The position numbers were made by a program, and so were the translations under genes. Positions 44,934 to 53,139 of a stretch of DNA of 64,000 nt are shown here, piece after piece. The stretch is from Rheinheimera sp. (GTDB taxonomy: Bacteria; Pseudomonadota; Gammaproteobacteria; Enterobacterales; Alteromonadaceae). The stretch covers positions 1 to 64,000 of the forward strand of contig NZ_JAVBXS010000034.1 of assembly GCF_030824435.1 (NCBI RefSeq). Direction: 5' to 3'. The notes below the pieces were generated by a model. The model was not told the DNA's origin, ran no database searches, and saw only the letters and a program-made list of their open reading frames with translations. How positions within the stretch are numbered: the stretch's first letter is position 1; each line of letters starts with the position of its first letter.

Positions 44934-46478
44934 ATGGCTTTACCTATTCCTTATGCAGTAACTGATGTTGCTGCAGCTCTTTTGGACCCGCAGGCAGATG
45001 CTTTTATTCTGGTCGCCGCAGACCCGATGTCAGTACCAGACGCAGCCTTGGCTCAGTTTATCCGCCAGGCCGCAGGTATAGATAAGCGTGTTGGCAACGA
45101 AACCCTGTTATTACATTGCGCGCTGGTGCCAGGACAGAAATTAATCATTGCGCCTTCAGGTGCTTTGCATCGTGATTTTGACGATGTGCGCTGTTTTGCT
45201 GATGTTGCTAAACAGGCCGTAACTTTGGCCAAAAATGCCGGCGCACGTTGCCCTGTGGTTTGGGTGCAGGCGCCGGCGGAACATACTTATTCCAGAGCCA
45301 CCGAAGTGGTTTATCTGGCGATGGCACAGGCCTTGTGGCAGCCGCTGGAAGGTCGTGAAGCTTTAGGACAGGACAAAGTAGAGCCTGTGGCTGCTATTGG
45401 TGTTGTTGGTATTGACGAGACTGAAGCACATTATTTATCTGCAGTGGAGGCAGGCCGGCGCCTGGCCCGCGATTTATGCGGCACCGAGCCTGAGCGTATG
45501 GCGCCACGCCGTTTTGCGGATTATTGTGTAAAAGCTTTTGACGGCAGCGCAGTGCGGGTTCAGGTTGAAACCGATGTTGATAAATTATTGGCTGAATATC
45601 CATTATTAATGGCCGTTGCCCGCAGCTCGTTGCAGGTTGACCGGCATAAGCCAGCAGTGATCCGGCTGGAGTATCAGGGCGAAGGTGAAATTACCGAAAC
45701 GCTGTTATTTGCCGGTAAAGGCCTGGTGTATGACACTGGCGGCGCCGATTTAAAAATTAACGGTGGTATGGCGGGTATGAGCCGGGATAAAGGTGGTGCT
45801 GCTGCTGTTGCCGGTTTTATGCAGAGTATTGCACTGCTCAAACCAAAAGGTATCCGGGTGATTGCGGAAATTGGTGCTGTACGCAACAGCATTGGTTCAG
45901 ACGCTTTTGTACCTGATGAAATTATTAAAAGTCATGCCGGCGTGCGGGTTCGTATCGGCAATACAGATGCAGAAGGCCGCCTGGTGCTGGCCGATTTAAT
46001 GTCGCATCTGCGTGAAGATGCAGCGAAGGCTGTGAATCCGACTTTGTTCTCTGTGGCAACCTTAACTGGTCATGCCGCCCGTGCTGTTGGTCCTTATACT
46101 GCATTGGTGGAAAATGGTGCTGCACTGCGTCGTCACTTATCGGCGAAGCTTGCTGCTGTTGGTGATATCTGGGGTGACCCAAGTGAAGTGTCACGCAGTC
46201 GCCGGGAAGATTTCAGTTTTATCAAAGCAAGAAGTTGTGCTGATGATGTGTTGAGCTGCAATAACGCACCTTCCTCTGTGACTGCCCGTGGTCACCAGTT
46301 CCCTATGGCGTTCCTGGTGGTCGCTTCAGGGCTGGATCAGGCTTCGGCACAAGCGGCGACTCCGTTACCTTATGTGCATATTGATATTGCCGGTAGTGGA
46401 GTTGACGGTGGCGACTGGCAACATGGTAAACCTTCTGCGTCCCCTGTGGTGGCTTTAGCCGCACATTACCTGCTGTAA
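44934..46478 (+). CDS. M17 leucyl aminopeptidase, NPEPL1/W07G4.4-like subfamily
   Basis: This cytosolic metallo-aminopeptidase has 514 residues from ATG 44934. It has the M17 catalytic elements: FAGKGLVYDTGGADLKI with the active lysine and a metal aspartate, GMSRDKGGAAAVAGF, and RIGNTDAEGRLVLADLM with metal ligands and arginine. The sequence YDTGGADLK plus GMSRDKGGAAA resembles the eukaryotic NPEPL1/W07G4.4 branch more than PepA or PepB. The C-terminus is VHIDIAGSGVDGGDW. The N-terminal domain is distinct from PepA. It is a second M17 enzyme besides pepB (12940). Its substrate preference is unknown. Confidence 0.9.
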   Translation: MALPIPYAVTDVAAALLDPQADAFILVAADPMSVPDAALAQFIRQAAGIDKRVGNETLLLHCALVPGQKLIIAPSGALHRDFDDVRCFADVAKQAVTLAKNAGARCPVVWVQAPAEHTYSRATEVVYLAMAQALWQPLEGREALGQDKVEPVAAIGVVGIDETEAHYLSAVEAGRRLARDLCGTEPERMAPRRFADYCVKAFDGSAVRVQVETDVDKLLAEYPLLMAVARSSLQVDRHKPAVIRLEYQGEGEITETLLFAGKGLVYDTGGADLKINGGMAGMSRDKGGAAAVAGFMQSIALLKPKGIRVIAEIGAVRNSIGSDAFVPDEIIKSHAGVRVRIGNTDAEGRLVLADLMSHLREDAAKAVNPTLFSVATLTGHAARAVGPYTALVENGAALRRHLSAKLAAVGDIWGDPSEVSRSRREDFSFIKARSCADDVLSCNNAPSSVTARGHQFPMAFLVVASGLDQASAQAATPLPYVHIDIAGSGVDGGDWQHGKPSASPVVALAAHYLL

Positions 46479-46646
46479 ATTTGTGCTGAAACAATAACCT
46501 GCATTGTCTCTGTCAATGCAGGGTATTGTTGATCCAATTCCCTCTCCTGGTTGTATTGTCTTGCTGTTGTTTTTATTTTAGTAATTGCTGAATCAAAACC
46601 TGCCTGCAGGTTTTTTAAGCGGCAAATGTCTACCTTAGGAGCTTTT

Positions 46647-47501
46647 ATGCGTTTGTTTACAGTTTTGGCAGTATCACTACTGGCGTTTTATAGCATGGCA
46701 GCGGAAAAAGACCGTTTTGCAGATGTGCAAATTCAGGCAAAACCGCTGGCCGGGAACATTTATATGCTGACAGGTTCAGGTGGCAATATGGCGGCTGTGA
46801 CAGGGCCACAAGGCGTGTTATTGGTAGACGCTCAGTTTGCTGAACTTGCTGCAAAAATTCAGACAACACTGCAGGAGATTTCTGCCAACGGCAAAATTGC
46901 CACCCTGGTGAACACACACCACCACGCAGACCATGTCAGTGGCAACAAGGTGCTGGGGCAGGGCGTTGCTATTATTGCTCACCAGAACGTTTATCAACGT
47001 TTAAAGACCGATGAAAAATTTGATAAAAAAGGTTTACCTACTGTGCTGTTGCAACAGCCGCTGGCGCTGAATATCAATAATGTGGCGCTGGAGCTTATTC
47101 CAATGCCGGTCAGTCATACCGATGGTGATTTGGTGGTGTGGTTTAAAGAAGCGAATGTGCTGCATACCGGCGATTTGATGTTTGCAGGCCGTTTTCCTTT
47201 TATTGATGTCAAAAGTGGCGGTTCTGTTGCAGGTTATATTGAAAACACCAAACAGCTGATCGCAAAAATTGACGACCAGACCCAGGTGATACCAGGTCAC
47301 GGTGAGCTCACCGATAAAGCAGGCCTTCGCCAAAGTTTGTTGATGATGGAGCAGACGCTGGCTTTGGTGCAGTCTTATAAAAAAGCAGGTCTGAGTCTGG
47401 AGCAAGCCGTAGCAAAAGGTTTGGGTGATAAATATAAAAGCTGGCACTGGAATTTTATTACGGAACAACGCTGGATAGAAACTTTATACCAGGCGGAATA
47501 A
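46647..47501 (+). CDS. Exported metallo-beta-lactamase-fold hydrolase
   Basis: This 284-residue protein has a signal peptide (MRLFTVLAVSLLAFYSMAA) and an MBL fold. The metal motif is H91-H-H-A-D-H96 (HxHxDH). The other ligands lie in PVSHTDGDLVVWF, LHTGDLMFAGRFPFID and IPGHGEL. It resembles the quinoprotein-relative/SoxH-like and cyclase-type exported MBL proteins, not true carbapenemases. The substrate is unknown, and antibiotic hydrolysis should not be assumed. TAGGAG lies 5 nt before the ATG. It is separated from its neighbours by more than 150 bp on each side. Confidence 0.85.
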   Translation: MRLFTVLAVSLLAFYSMAAEKDRFADVQIQAKPLAGNIYMLTGSGGNMAAVTGPQGVLLVDAQFAELAAKIQTTLQEISANGKIATLVNTHHHADHVSGNKVLGQGVAIIAHQNVYQRLKTDEKFDKKGLPTVLLQQPLALNINNVALELIPMPVSHTDGDLVVWFKEANVLHTGDLMFAGRFPFIDVKSGGSVAGYIENTKQLIAKIDDQTQVIPGHGELTDKAGLRQSLLMMEQTLALVQSYKKAGLSLEQAVAKGLGDKYKSWHWNFITEQRWIETLYQAE

Positions 47502-47531
47502 CAACAAAGACTGAGGCTTTTTTGTATTTTT

Positions 47532-47573
47532 GCCGGCCAATAGCTGAGGCTGATCAGACCGCTATTGACCGGC
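47532..47573. repeat. Imperfect inverted repeat between the MBL gene and the hybrid kinase gene
   Basis: Arms of 13 bp (GCCGGCCAATAGC and GCTATTGACCGGC, one mismatch) are separated by 16 nt. It begins 30 bp after the MBL stop. It lacks a clean T-run on the 3' side, so it may be a weak terminator or a regulatory site. Confidence 0.55.
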
Positions 47574-47727
47574 CAGCAGTTGTTGTTGCCGTATCAGCCC
47601 GCCTGTAACAGCTATCAGCAACAGCGAACAGTGGAGAATAGCCTGATAAAGCTGTTGTGAGTGGCGGCATAGCTCGGTATGCTGCTTATATCTAAGCATA
47701 AACAGTTGGTAACGGACCCAGGGACAG

Positions 47728-50379
47728 ATGAGATTACGCGAAACGCTGGTGATTTACATGTTTCCGTTATTGGTGCTGCCCACTGTATTATTCGGCTACC
47801 TTGCTTATCATTTCAGTTCTTCCAGTTATTCACAACAAGCCTTTATTCAGGTCGCCCGCCACCTGGGTGCACAACAACAAAAAATTGAACAATTTTTCAG
47901 TACTCAGCAGCAGGTGTTGTCCACTCTGGTGCAAACGGATCAATTGCAGCAGTACCTGAAAACAGGGGCTGCAGTGGACGCTCAGAACCTCAATCTGTTG
48001 CTGGAACGTATGCAACAAAGAGACAACGACCTGCAGCAAATCAGATTGTTAAAGCTCAATGGCGAAATCAGTTTGTCAGTGCCGTCATTACATTTGCCTA
48101 ATCAGGGCAATCAACGTTTTCGCAGTAATTATTTTTCCTTTTTACAGGCCATGGTGGAAGATCAGGGCATTTTTATCGCCAGAGAAACCGATCTGAATGA
48201 ACTGAAAGTGGTGGTCGCGCAAAAAGTGTATCAGCCAGCCCAAAGTAGTGCCGACTTAAACCGGCTCTGGGGTTATTTGGTGATCAGCCTGGATCTGCGG
48301 CTGCTGGATCTGGTTGTGCAGAATAAGTTATTAAATCAACATGTAAATTTACTGGTCAGTAATACAGGTGTCATTGCCTATTCGGATAAAGTAAATCTGA
48401 TAGGCAGTGCTTTTGCCCCAACCAATTTCCGCCAGATCCAACAGGCCATTGATGCAGACAAACTGCATCAGGTGACTTTGCTTGGTAAACCTATGCTGGT
48501 ACTGGCAGGTCAATTGCCGGGCGACTTTATGTTGCTCAGTGCCCTGGATGAAAAAGAGTTATTGGCTGAACATGACCTGTTACCTGTGTTGTTGTTCAGT
48601 GGCAGTTTAATTTTTGCAATAGGTTTGCCGCTGCTTTGTTATTGGCTATTGGTGAAATACATTTTTGAACCAATTAAAGTGCTGACCGAAGCAAAAACTG
48701 CAGTAGGCCGTGGTGATCTCAGCACCTTATTGACGGTAACAAAACAGGATGAACTGGGTGACATGTTTGCCGCTTTTAATGTCATGGTGCGCCAGCTAAG
48801 GGTGTATCGTGAAAGAGAAAGGGCTTATAAACAGTTGCTGGAAGACAAGGTACAACAAAGGACTCAGGATCTGGCATTGGCCAACAGCAATCTGGCTCAG
48901 GCCAACCAGGAACTGATCCAGGCACGCGAAACCGCCGAACAAGCAAACCGGCTGAAGAGTGTGTTTCTGGCCAATATGAGTCATGAAATCCGCACCCCGC
49001 TTACTGCCATTATTGGTTTTAGCGAACAGGCGCTGGTGGAAACCGACAAAGAAAAGCTGGCTGATTATCTGCAGCGGGTTTTGCGTAGTGGTGATCACTT
49101 GTTAAGCCTGATTAATGACATTCTTGATTTATCAAAAATTGAAGCGGAAAAACTTGAGCTTTCCAGCCAGACTTTTAACTTCCTGCAAATGCTGGACGAT
49201 ATATATCAACAAACCCAAAGTCAGGCCGAAGCCAAGCAATTGCAGTGTCTGCTGGAATTAAATTATCCGTTGCCACAGTTTTTGCGTACCGACGAACTGA
49301 GATTTCGCCAGGTGTTATTAAATCTGACCAGCAATGCCCTGAAGTTTACCCAGCGTGGCAAAGTGGTGATCCACGTCAGTTATCTGGTGGGGCAGGAGCA
49401 GCTGGTGATCAAAATTAAAGATACCGGCATTGGTATGAGCTCCGAAGAGCTGGGCAAATTATTTCAGCCTTTTGTGCAGGCTGATGCCACTGTGACCCGC
49501 AATTTTGGTGGCACTGGCCTTGGTCTGGTGATTTCGAAAAAGCTGATGCAGGAAATGCAGGGTGACATCAGGGTGGAAAGTGTAAAAGGCATCGGCAGTT
49601 GTTTTGAAATTATCATGAACTGTGAAACACAACATCTGAGTCTGGTGGACAGTTATGAACAACCTGTCGGCCAGAACCTTGAACCTGAAGCTATTCACAG
49701 TCACAAGGTGAAGGTGCTGGTGGCTGAAGACAACACCGACAACCAGTTGCTGGTTTCAGTGTTACTGCGCAAAATTGACGCTGAATTTACCATGGTTTCC
49801 AATGGTCATCAGGCGGTAGAACAATTGTTGCGCCATGAATTTGACCTGGTATTTATGGATATGCAAATGCCGGAAATGGGTGGAGAAGAAGCCACCAGAT
49901 TGATTCGTCATGCCGGCATTGAGGTGCCTGTGGTGGCCTTAACTGCTAACGTGATGCGGGAAGATCATCAGAGATATTTGCAGGCCGGTTGTCAGGCGCT
50001 GCTGGCAAAACCGATAGTACAAAAGGACTTTTACGCCATGATTAAACAATACACCCACAAAGAACGCACACTGGAAGAAGAATTAGCCATGCGGTTGGAA
50101 CAGGACCCGGCCATTATTGCGTTAAAACGTGACTTTGCTGAACGTTTGCCGGCACAACTTGATGATCTGCAACAACTGCAGCAACAAGGTGATCTGGCAA
50201 AATTACAATATGAAGCCCACAGTCTGAAAGGTTGTGCCGGCAGCATGGGATTTCCGGAAATTACCCAACTGGCTGCAGAACTTGAATTGTCGGCCAAAAC
50301 AGCGGATGTGCTGGCATGTCAGCTGTTGATCAGCAGAATGCAGCAGTCTGTCAGACCCAAATCCGGGGTTCAGGCTTAA
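47728..50379 (+). CDS. Hybrid sensor histidine kinase (sensor-HAMP-HisKA-HATPase-REC-HPt)
   Basis: This 883-residue inner-membrane signalling kinase has two transmembrane helices (about 8-28 and 286-312) flanking a 250-residue, Cache-like extracytoplasmic sensor. A HAMP and coiled coil follow. HisKA carries the phospho-histidine in [15 protein letters not shown] (about 418). The ATPase has [15 protein letters not shown] and GGTGLGL. A receiver domain has the phospho-aspartate in [13 protein letters not shown] (about 711). The HPt domain has [13 protein letters not shown] (histidine about 831). The complete internal phosphorelay resembles BarA/TorS-type kinases; an output response regulator is not adjacent. 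The ligand is unknown. HIT and HDOD genes follow within 22 bp and 1 bp. Confidence 0.92.
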   Translation: MRLRETLVIYMFPLLVLPTVLFGYLAYHFSSSSYSQQAFIQVARHLGAQQQKIEQFFSTQQQVLSTLVQTDQLQQYLKTGAAVDAQNLNLLLERMQQRDNDLQQIRLLKLNGEISLSVPSLHLPNQGNQRFRSNYFSFLQAMVEDQGIFIARETDLNELKVVVAQKVYQPAQSSADLNRLWGYLVISLDLRLLDLVVQNKLLNQHVNLLVSNTGVIAYSDKVNLIGSAFAPTNFRQIQQAIDADKLHQVTLLGKPMLVLAGQLPGDFMLLSALDEKELLAEHDLLPVLLFSGSLIFAIGLPLLCYWLLVKYIFEPIKVLTEAKTAVGRGDLSTLLTVTKQDELGDMFAAFNVMVRQLRVYRERERAYKQLLEDKVQQRTQDLALANSNLAQANQELIQARETAEQANRLKSVFLANMSHEIRTPLTAIIGFSEQALVETDKEKLADYLQRVLRSGDHLLSLINDILDLSKIEAEKLELSSQTFNFLQMLDDIYQQTQSQAEAKQLQCLLELNYPLPQFLRTDELRFRQVLLNLTSNALKFTQRGKVVIHVSYLVGQEQLVIKIKDTGIGMSSEELGKLFQPFVQADATVTRNFGGTGLGLVISKKLMQEMQGDIRVESVKGIGSCFEIIMNCETQHLSLVDSYEQPVGQNLEPEAIHSHKVKVLVAEDNTDNQLLVSVLLRKIDAEFTMVSNGHQAVEQLLRHEFDLVFMDMQMPEMGGEEATRLIRHAGIEVPVVALTANVMREDHQRYLQAGCQALLAKPIVQKDFYAMIKQYTHKERTLEEELAMRLEQDPAIIALKRDFAERLPAQLDDLQQLQQQGDLAKLQYEAHSLKGCAGSMGFPEITQLAAELELSAKTADVLACQLLISRMQQSVRPKSGVQA

Positions 50380-50401
50380 CCCCGCAGTTACAGAAGTATA
50401 T

Positions 50402-50821
50402 ATGAATCAACTTTTTGAATTACATCCGCAGCTGGCGAAAGATTCGGTCTGGCTGGCTGACTGGCCTTTGTGCCAGCTAAGATTAATCAAGGATAAAAAC
50501 TATCCATGGTTTTTGCTGGTACCAAGACGCAGTGGTGCCCGCGACATTATTGATTTATCCGCCGAAGATCAGCTGATGTTATGGCAGGAAAGCAGTCGTC
50601 TCAGTCTGTTATTACGTGATGAATATCACCCTGACAAACTGAATGTGGCAGCCCTTGGCAATATGGTGCCACAACTGCATTTACATCATATAGCGCGTTT
50701 TAGCGCTGATCTTGCCTGGCCTGCGCCTGTGTGGGGTAAACATGCTCCAATGCCATACCAGGATGCTGAGCTGGTAACTTTATGTCAGCGCTGGGCTGTC
50801 CTGGCACAACAAGGGAACTGA
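50402..50821 (+). CDS. HIT-family (histidine triad) protein
   Basis: This nucleotide-binding/hydrolase fold protein has 139 residues. The triad region is VPQLHLHHIARFSADLAWPAP, equivalent to the HxHxHxx signature with one aberrant spacing (LHLHHIA). The N-terminal part (LIKDKNYPWFLLVPRR) and RDIIDL fit the HIT family found in proteobacteria. The true substrate is not known. It lies 22 bp after the kinase gene and 1 bp before the HDOD gene, so it is part of a three-gene transcript. Confidence 0.85.
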   Translation: MNQLFELHPQLAKDSVWLADWPLCQLRLIKDKNYPWFLLVPRRSGARDIIDLSAEDQLMLWQESSRLSLLLRDEYHPDKLNVAALGNMVPQLHLHHIARFSADLAWPAPVWGKHAPMPYQDAELVTLCQRWAVLAQQGN

Positions 50822-50822
50822 T

Positions 50823-51662
50823 ATGTCTGCACAACATGCATTAATGACATTGCTGATGGAAAAACTGGCCACCAATATGCTGGTACTACCCACTTTGCCG
50901 GAAATTGCGGTACGGGTACGCCAGGCAGCTGATGATCCCGATATTAATCTGCATGCGATGTCTGAAGTGATTGCATTGGATCCGGCGCTGGCGGCACGGA
51001 TGATCAAAATTGCCAACAGCGCTTTTATCGGACGCAGTATCAAAGTGTCAACGCTGAATCAGGCTGTTACCCGAATTGGCTTAAGCCAGGTGAAAAATAT
51101 TGCCACTGCGATGGCGCTGGAACAACTCTTTATCAGCCATACCGCGGAAGTTGCGGCCACTATGGCCGATTTATGGCGTGACACTGTGCAGGTGACCTGT
51201 GTGGCTATGTCGTGCCTGAAAATGTATTTACCCAAACATAAACACGATAACCTGAATCTTGATACTTTGACATTGGCGGCGCTGGTGCATCGTATTGGGG
51301 TGTTGCCTATTCTGGTGGAAGCGGAAAAATACCCGGAAGTGTTTGCCGAGCCGGCTTTTCTACAAAAAGCGACCGAAGAGCTGGCGTCCCGTATTGGAGT
51401 GGCCATTATGCGACGCTGGGATTTTGCTGAGACCTTTATTGAAGTGGTCAGCCAGTGGCGGCAACCTTTGTGTGACGACACTGTGCACTACACCGATTTT
51501 GTCCGGCTTGGACTGTTATCGTTAGACTTTTACCGTGACAGAAGAGACAGCGACAGGCTGATAGAACATTATCTGAAACAAGGGCTTATTCCTAACCGCA
51601 ATTTTATGCAGGACCCTCAGATCGCCGACGCTGTGGCAGAAGCCAAAACTTTGTTTATGTAA
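50823..51662 (+). CDS. HDOD-domain protein
   Basis: This HD-like domain without hydrolase activity is a common signalling adaptor. The 279-residue protein has the HDOD core LPTLPEIAVRVRQAADDPD, VIALDPALAARMIKIANSAF, VSTLNQAVTRIGLSQVKN and LAALVHRIGVLPIL. No other domain is visible. Its partner is unknown; linkage to the hybrid kinase suggests a shared signalling role, which is inference. A terminator lies 64 bp after the stop. Confidence 0.9.
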   Translation: MSAQHALMTLLMEKLATNMLVLPTLPEIAVRVRQAADDPDINLHAMSEVIALDPALAARMIKIANSAFIGRSIKVSTLNQAVTRIGLSQVKNIATAMALEQLFISHTAEVAATMADLWRDTVQVTCVAMSCLKMYLPKHKHDNLNLDTLTLAALVHRIGVLPILVEAEKYPEVFAEPAFLQKATEELASRIGVAIMRRWDFAETFIEVVSQWRQPLCDDTVHYTDFVRLGLLSLDFYRDRRDSDRLIEHYLKQGLIPNRNFMQDPQIADAVAEAKTLFM

Positions 51663-51725
51663 CAACATTCCGATTGGGCTGGCCACAACCTCAGTCTGAG
51701 CTGATGGCTACCTACCAACCCAAAC

Positions 51726-51757
51726 AAAAAAGCCACTGCTGTTCACAGTGGCTTTTT
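51726..51757 (+). terminator. Terminator after the HDOD gene
   Basis: The stem AAAAGCCACTG / CAGTGGCTTTT with a short loop is flanked by A- and T-runs. Confidence 0.9.
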
Positions 51758-51771
51758 CATCTGATTTTATT

Positions 51772-52096
51772 AGGGTCTGTTGACCATCGGGGGTATGTTT
51801 TTGCAGCTGTTCGGCTGGCATTTATACCAGGCAGCGTCCGCGATGTGTAGTTATTCTACATGAGCGGACGCTAACGCCGTAAAAAGGTCAGCCAAACGCT
51901 GCCCGAAGGGTTCAACCGGGAAGACGCCAGCCCTTTGTGGCCTGCATGGATGCAGGTCAGGGGCGTGAGCAGGACGCGCAAGCTTCACTCGTCACTCGCT
52001 TAGACGGCAAGCCGGGCACCGCGTGCTTCGTGGCTCCTTGCGCGGGCTGGCGGCTCCAGATTGAACAAAATTCACACACCAAAGGTCAACAGCCCT
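51772..52096. mobile_element. Non-coding MITE-like element, about 325 bp
   Basis: Its imperfect terminal inverted repeats are AGGGTCTGTTGACC (51772-51785) and GGTCAACAGCCCT (52084-52096), differing by one inserted base. The interior is more GC-rich than its surroundings and full of nested hairpins: a 9-bp stem AGCGTCCGC/GCGGACGCT around a TGTAG-TTATT-CTACA tip (51833-51872), flanked by complementary GCAGCTGTTCGGCTGGC and GTCAGCCAAACGCTGC arms, and CCTGCAT-GG-ATGCAGG (51941-51956). No credible gene is inside. Comparable repeats occur in Alteromonadales genomes, from memory. It sits between a terminator and the rdgC stop. No target-site duplication was identified with confidence. Confidence 0.65.
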
Positions 52097-52110
52097 TGGT
52101 AAATTGTGTT

Positions 52111-53007
52111 TTATTCAGCGCTGACCGACTGGCGAATGGCCTTTAACACAGTGGCCAGCTCGTTTGCCATCACAAGCAAATCTGCATCCAGACGCAACAC
52201 CATGTCATCCCAGCCCAATTCATCATTGCTATTGGCCAGCATTTCATGAAACCGCAGTTTTTTCAGGCTGCCATCTTCACACACCATCAGACTGATTTGG
52301 TTTTCCAGCGCCAGCTCCAGTTTGGTCACCAGCTTGTCTTCCAGATGACTTTGTACTTCAGCTGCTGTCAGCAGGTGATTGCTGAATTTGACTTTGGCAC
52401 CTTCTTCATCCGGCGCTTTGAGTTCAGCTTCGTTGCCGAGCACAAAACCTTGTGGCAGGCCGGTATTGGTTAACCACTGTTGCATCGCCAGATTTAGCTG
52501 ATTCTGGTCAATCCAGGGTAACGCCGGTAATGAGCCTAAAGTCTTACGTAATAAACTTAACACTTCCTCAGCACGACCCGCTGAGCTGCTATTGACGATA
52601 AACCATTGATTTTGGGCATCATATAAAGCTGTGGTGACACTGGAGCGGCTAAAGGCGCGTGGTAACAACATTTGCACCAGCTCTTCTTTTAAGGCGTTTT
52701 TTTCTTTGCGGCCAAGTGGCCGGCCTTTTTCCGCTTCCAGCGCATCAATTTTCGGTTGCAACTCTTCGTTAATCACAGCCGCAGGCAACACTTTTTCCTG
52801 ACGTTTCACCGCGAATAAATGCAAATGCGCCTGCTGGTGGTGATATTGTTTGATGCTGTGATGCAGCGGATAGGTAAAACCCATTTTAACGGCTTCCTGG
52901 CCGGTGCAGGGGCTGAATTTATGCTCTTGCAGTGCACGTTCCAGTGCTTCGGGTTCCAGATTTAACGCTTCGGTAATTTGATAAACACGCAGATTTTTAA
53001 ACCACAT
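52111..53007 (-). CDS. rdgC: Recombination-associated protein RdgC
   Basis: This ring-shaped DNA-binding protein modulates RecA. The 298-residue protein begins MWFKNLRVYQITEALNLEPE and has FSPCTGQEAVKMGFTYPLH, KRQEKVLPAAVINEEL, EEKGRPLGRKEKN-like basic segment, and DLLVMANELATVLKAIRQ near the end, all diagnostic of RdgC. The length is close to the E. coli protein. The MITE-like element ends only 14 bp beyond the stop. It is monocistronic. Confidence 0.96.
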   Translation of the reverse strand: MWFKNLRVYQITEALNLEPEALERALQEHKFSPCTGQEAVKMGFTYPLHHSIKQYHHQQAHLHLFAVKRQEKVLPAAVINEELQPKIDALEAEKGRPLGRKEKNALKEELVQMLLPRAFSRSSVTTALYDAQNQWFIVNSSSAGRAEEVLSLLRKTLGSLPALPWIDQNQLNLAMQQWLTNTGLPQGFVLGNEAELKAPDEEGAKVKFSNHLLTAAEVQSHLEDKLVTKLELALENQISLMVCEDGSLKKLRFHEMLANSNDELGWDDMVLRLDADLLVMANELATVLKAIRQSVSAE

Positions 53008-53118
53008 AACTCACTTCACATCGGATCCAGGCAAAAAAAGCAGTATACCTGTAACAGTGCGGGGCACAACCTGCAGTTGGCGTCCGACTGGCCGGATGCT
53101 GAAGATTACAGCAATAAC

Positions 53119-53139
53119 AGCGCAGTAAACTGCGCCTTT
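53119..53139. repeat. Short inverted repeat downstream of the histidine kinase gene
   Basis: GCGCAGT-AA-ACTGCGC is followed on the plus strand by CTTTTTA. For the minus-strand kinase transcript, which ends here, the T-run is on the wrong side, so its role as terminator is doubtful. Confidence 0.4.

Noticed and set aside
46647-47501. Antibiotic-resistance beta-lactamase
   Set aside because: The metallo-beta-lactamase fold is shared by many hydrolases; the sequence does not have features specific to carbapenemases and no resistance context is seen.
51937-52146. 69-codon open frame across the MITE and into rdgC
   Set aside because: It has no ribosome site, lies inside the repeat, overlaps rdgC antisense, and its sequence is what the repeat would encode by chance in this frame.
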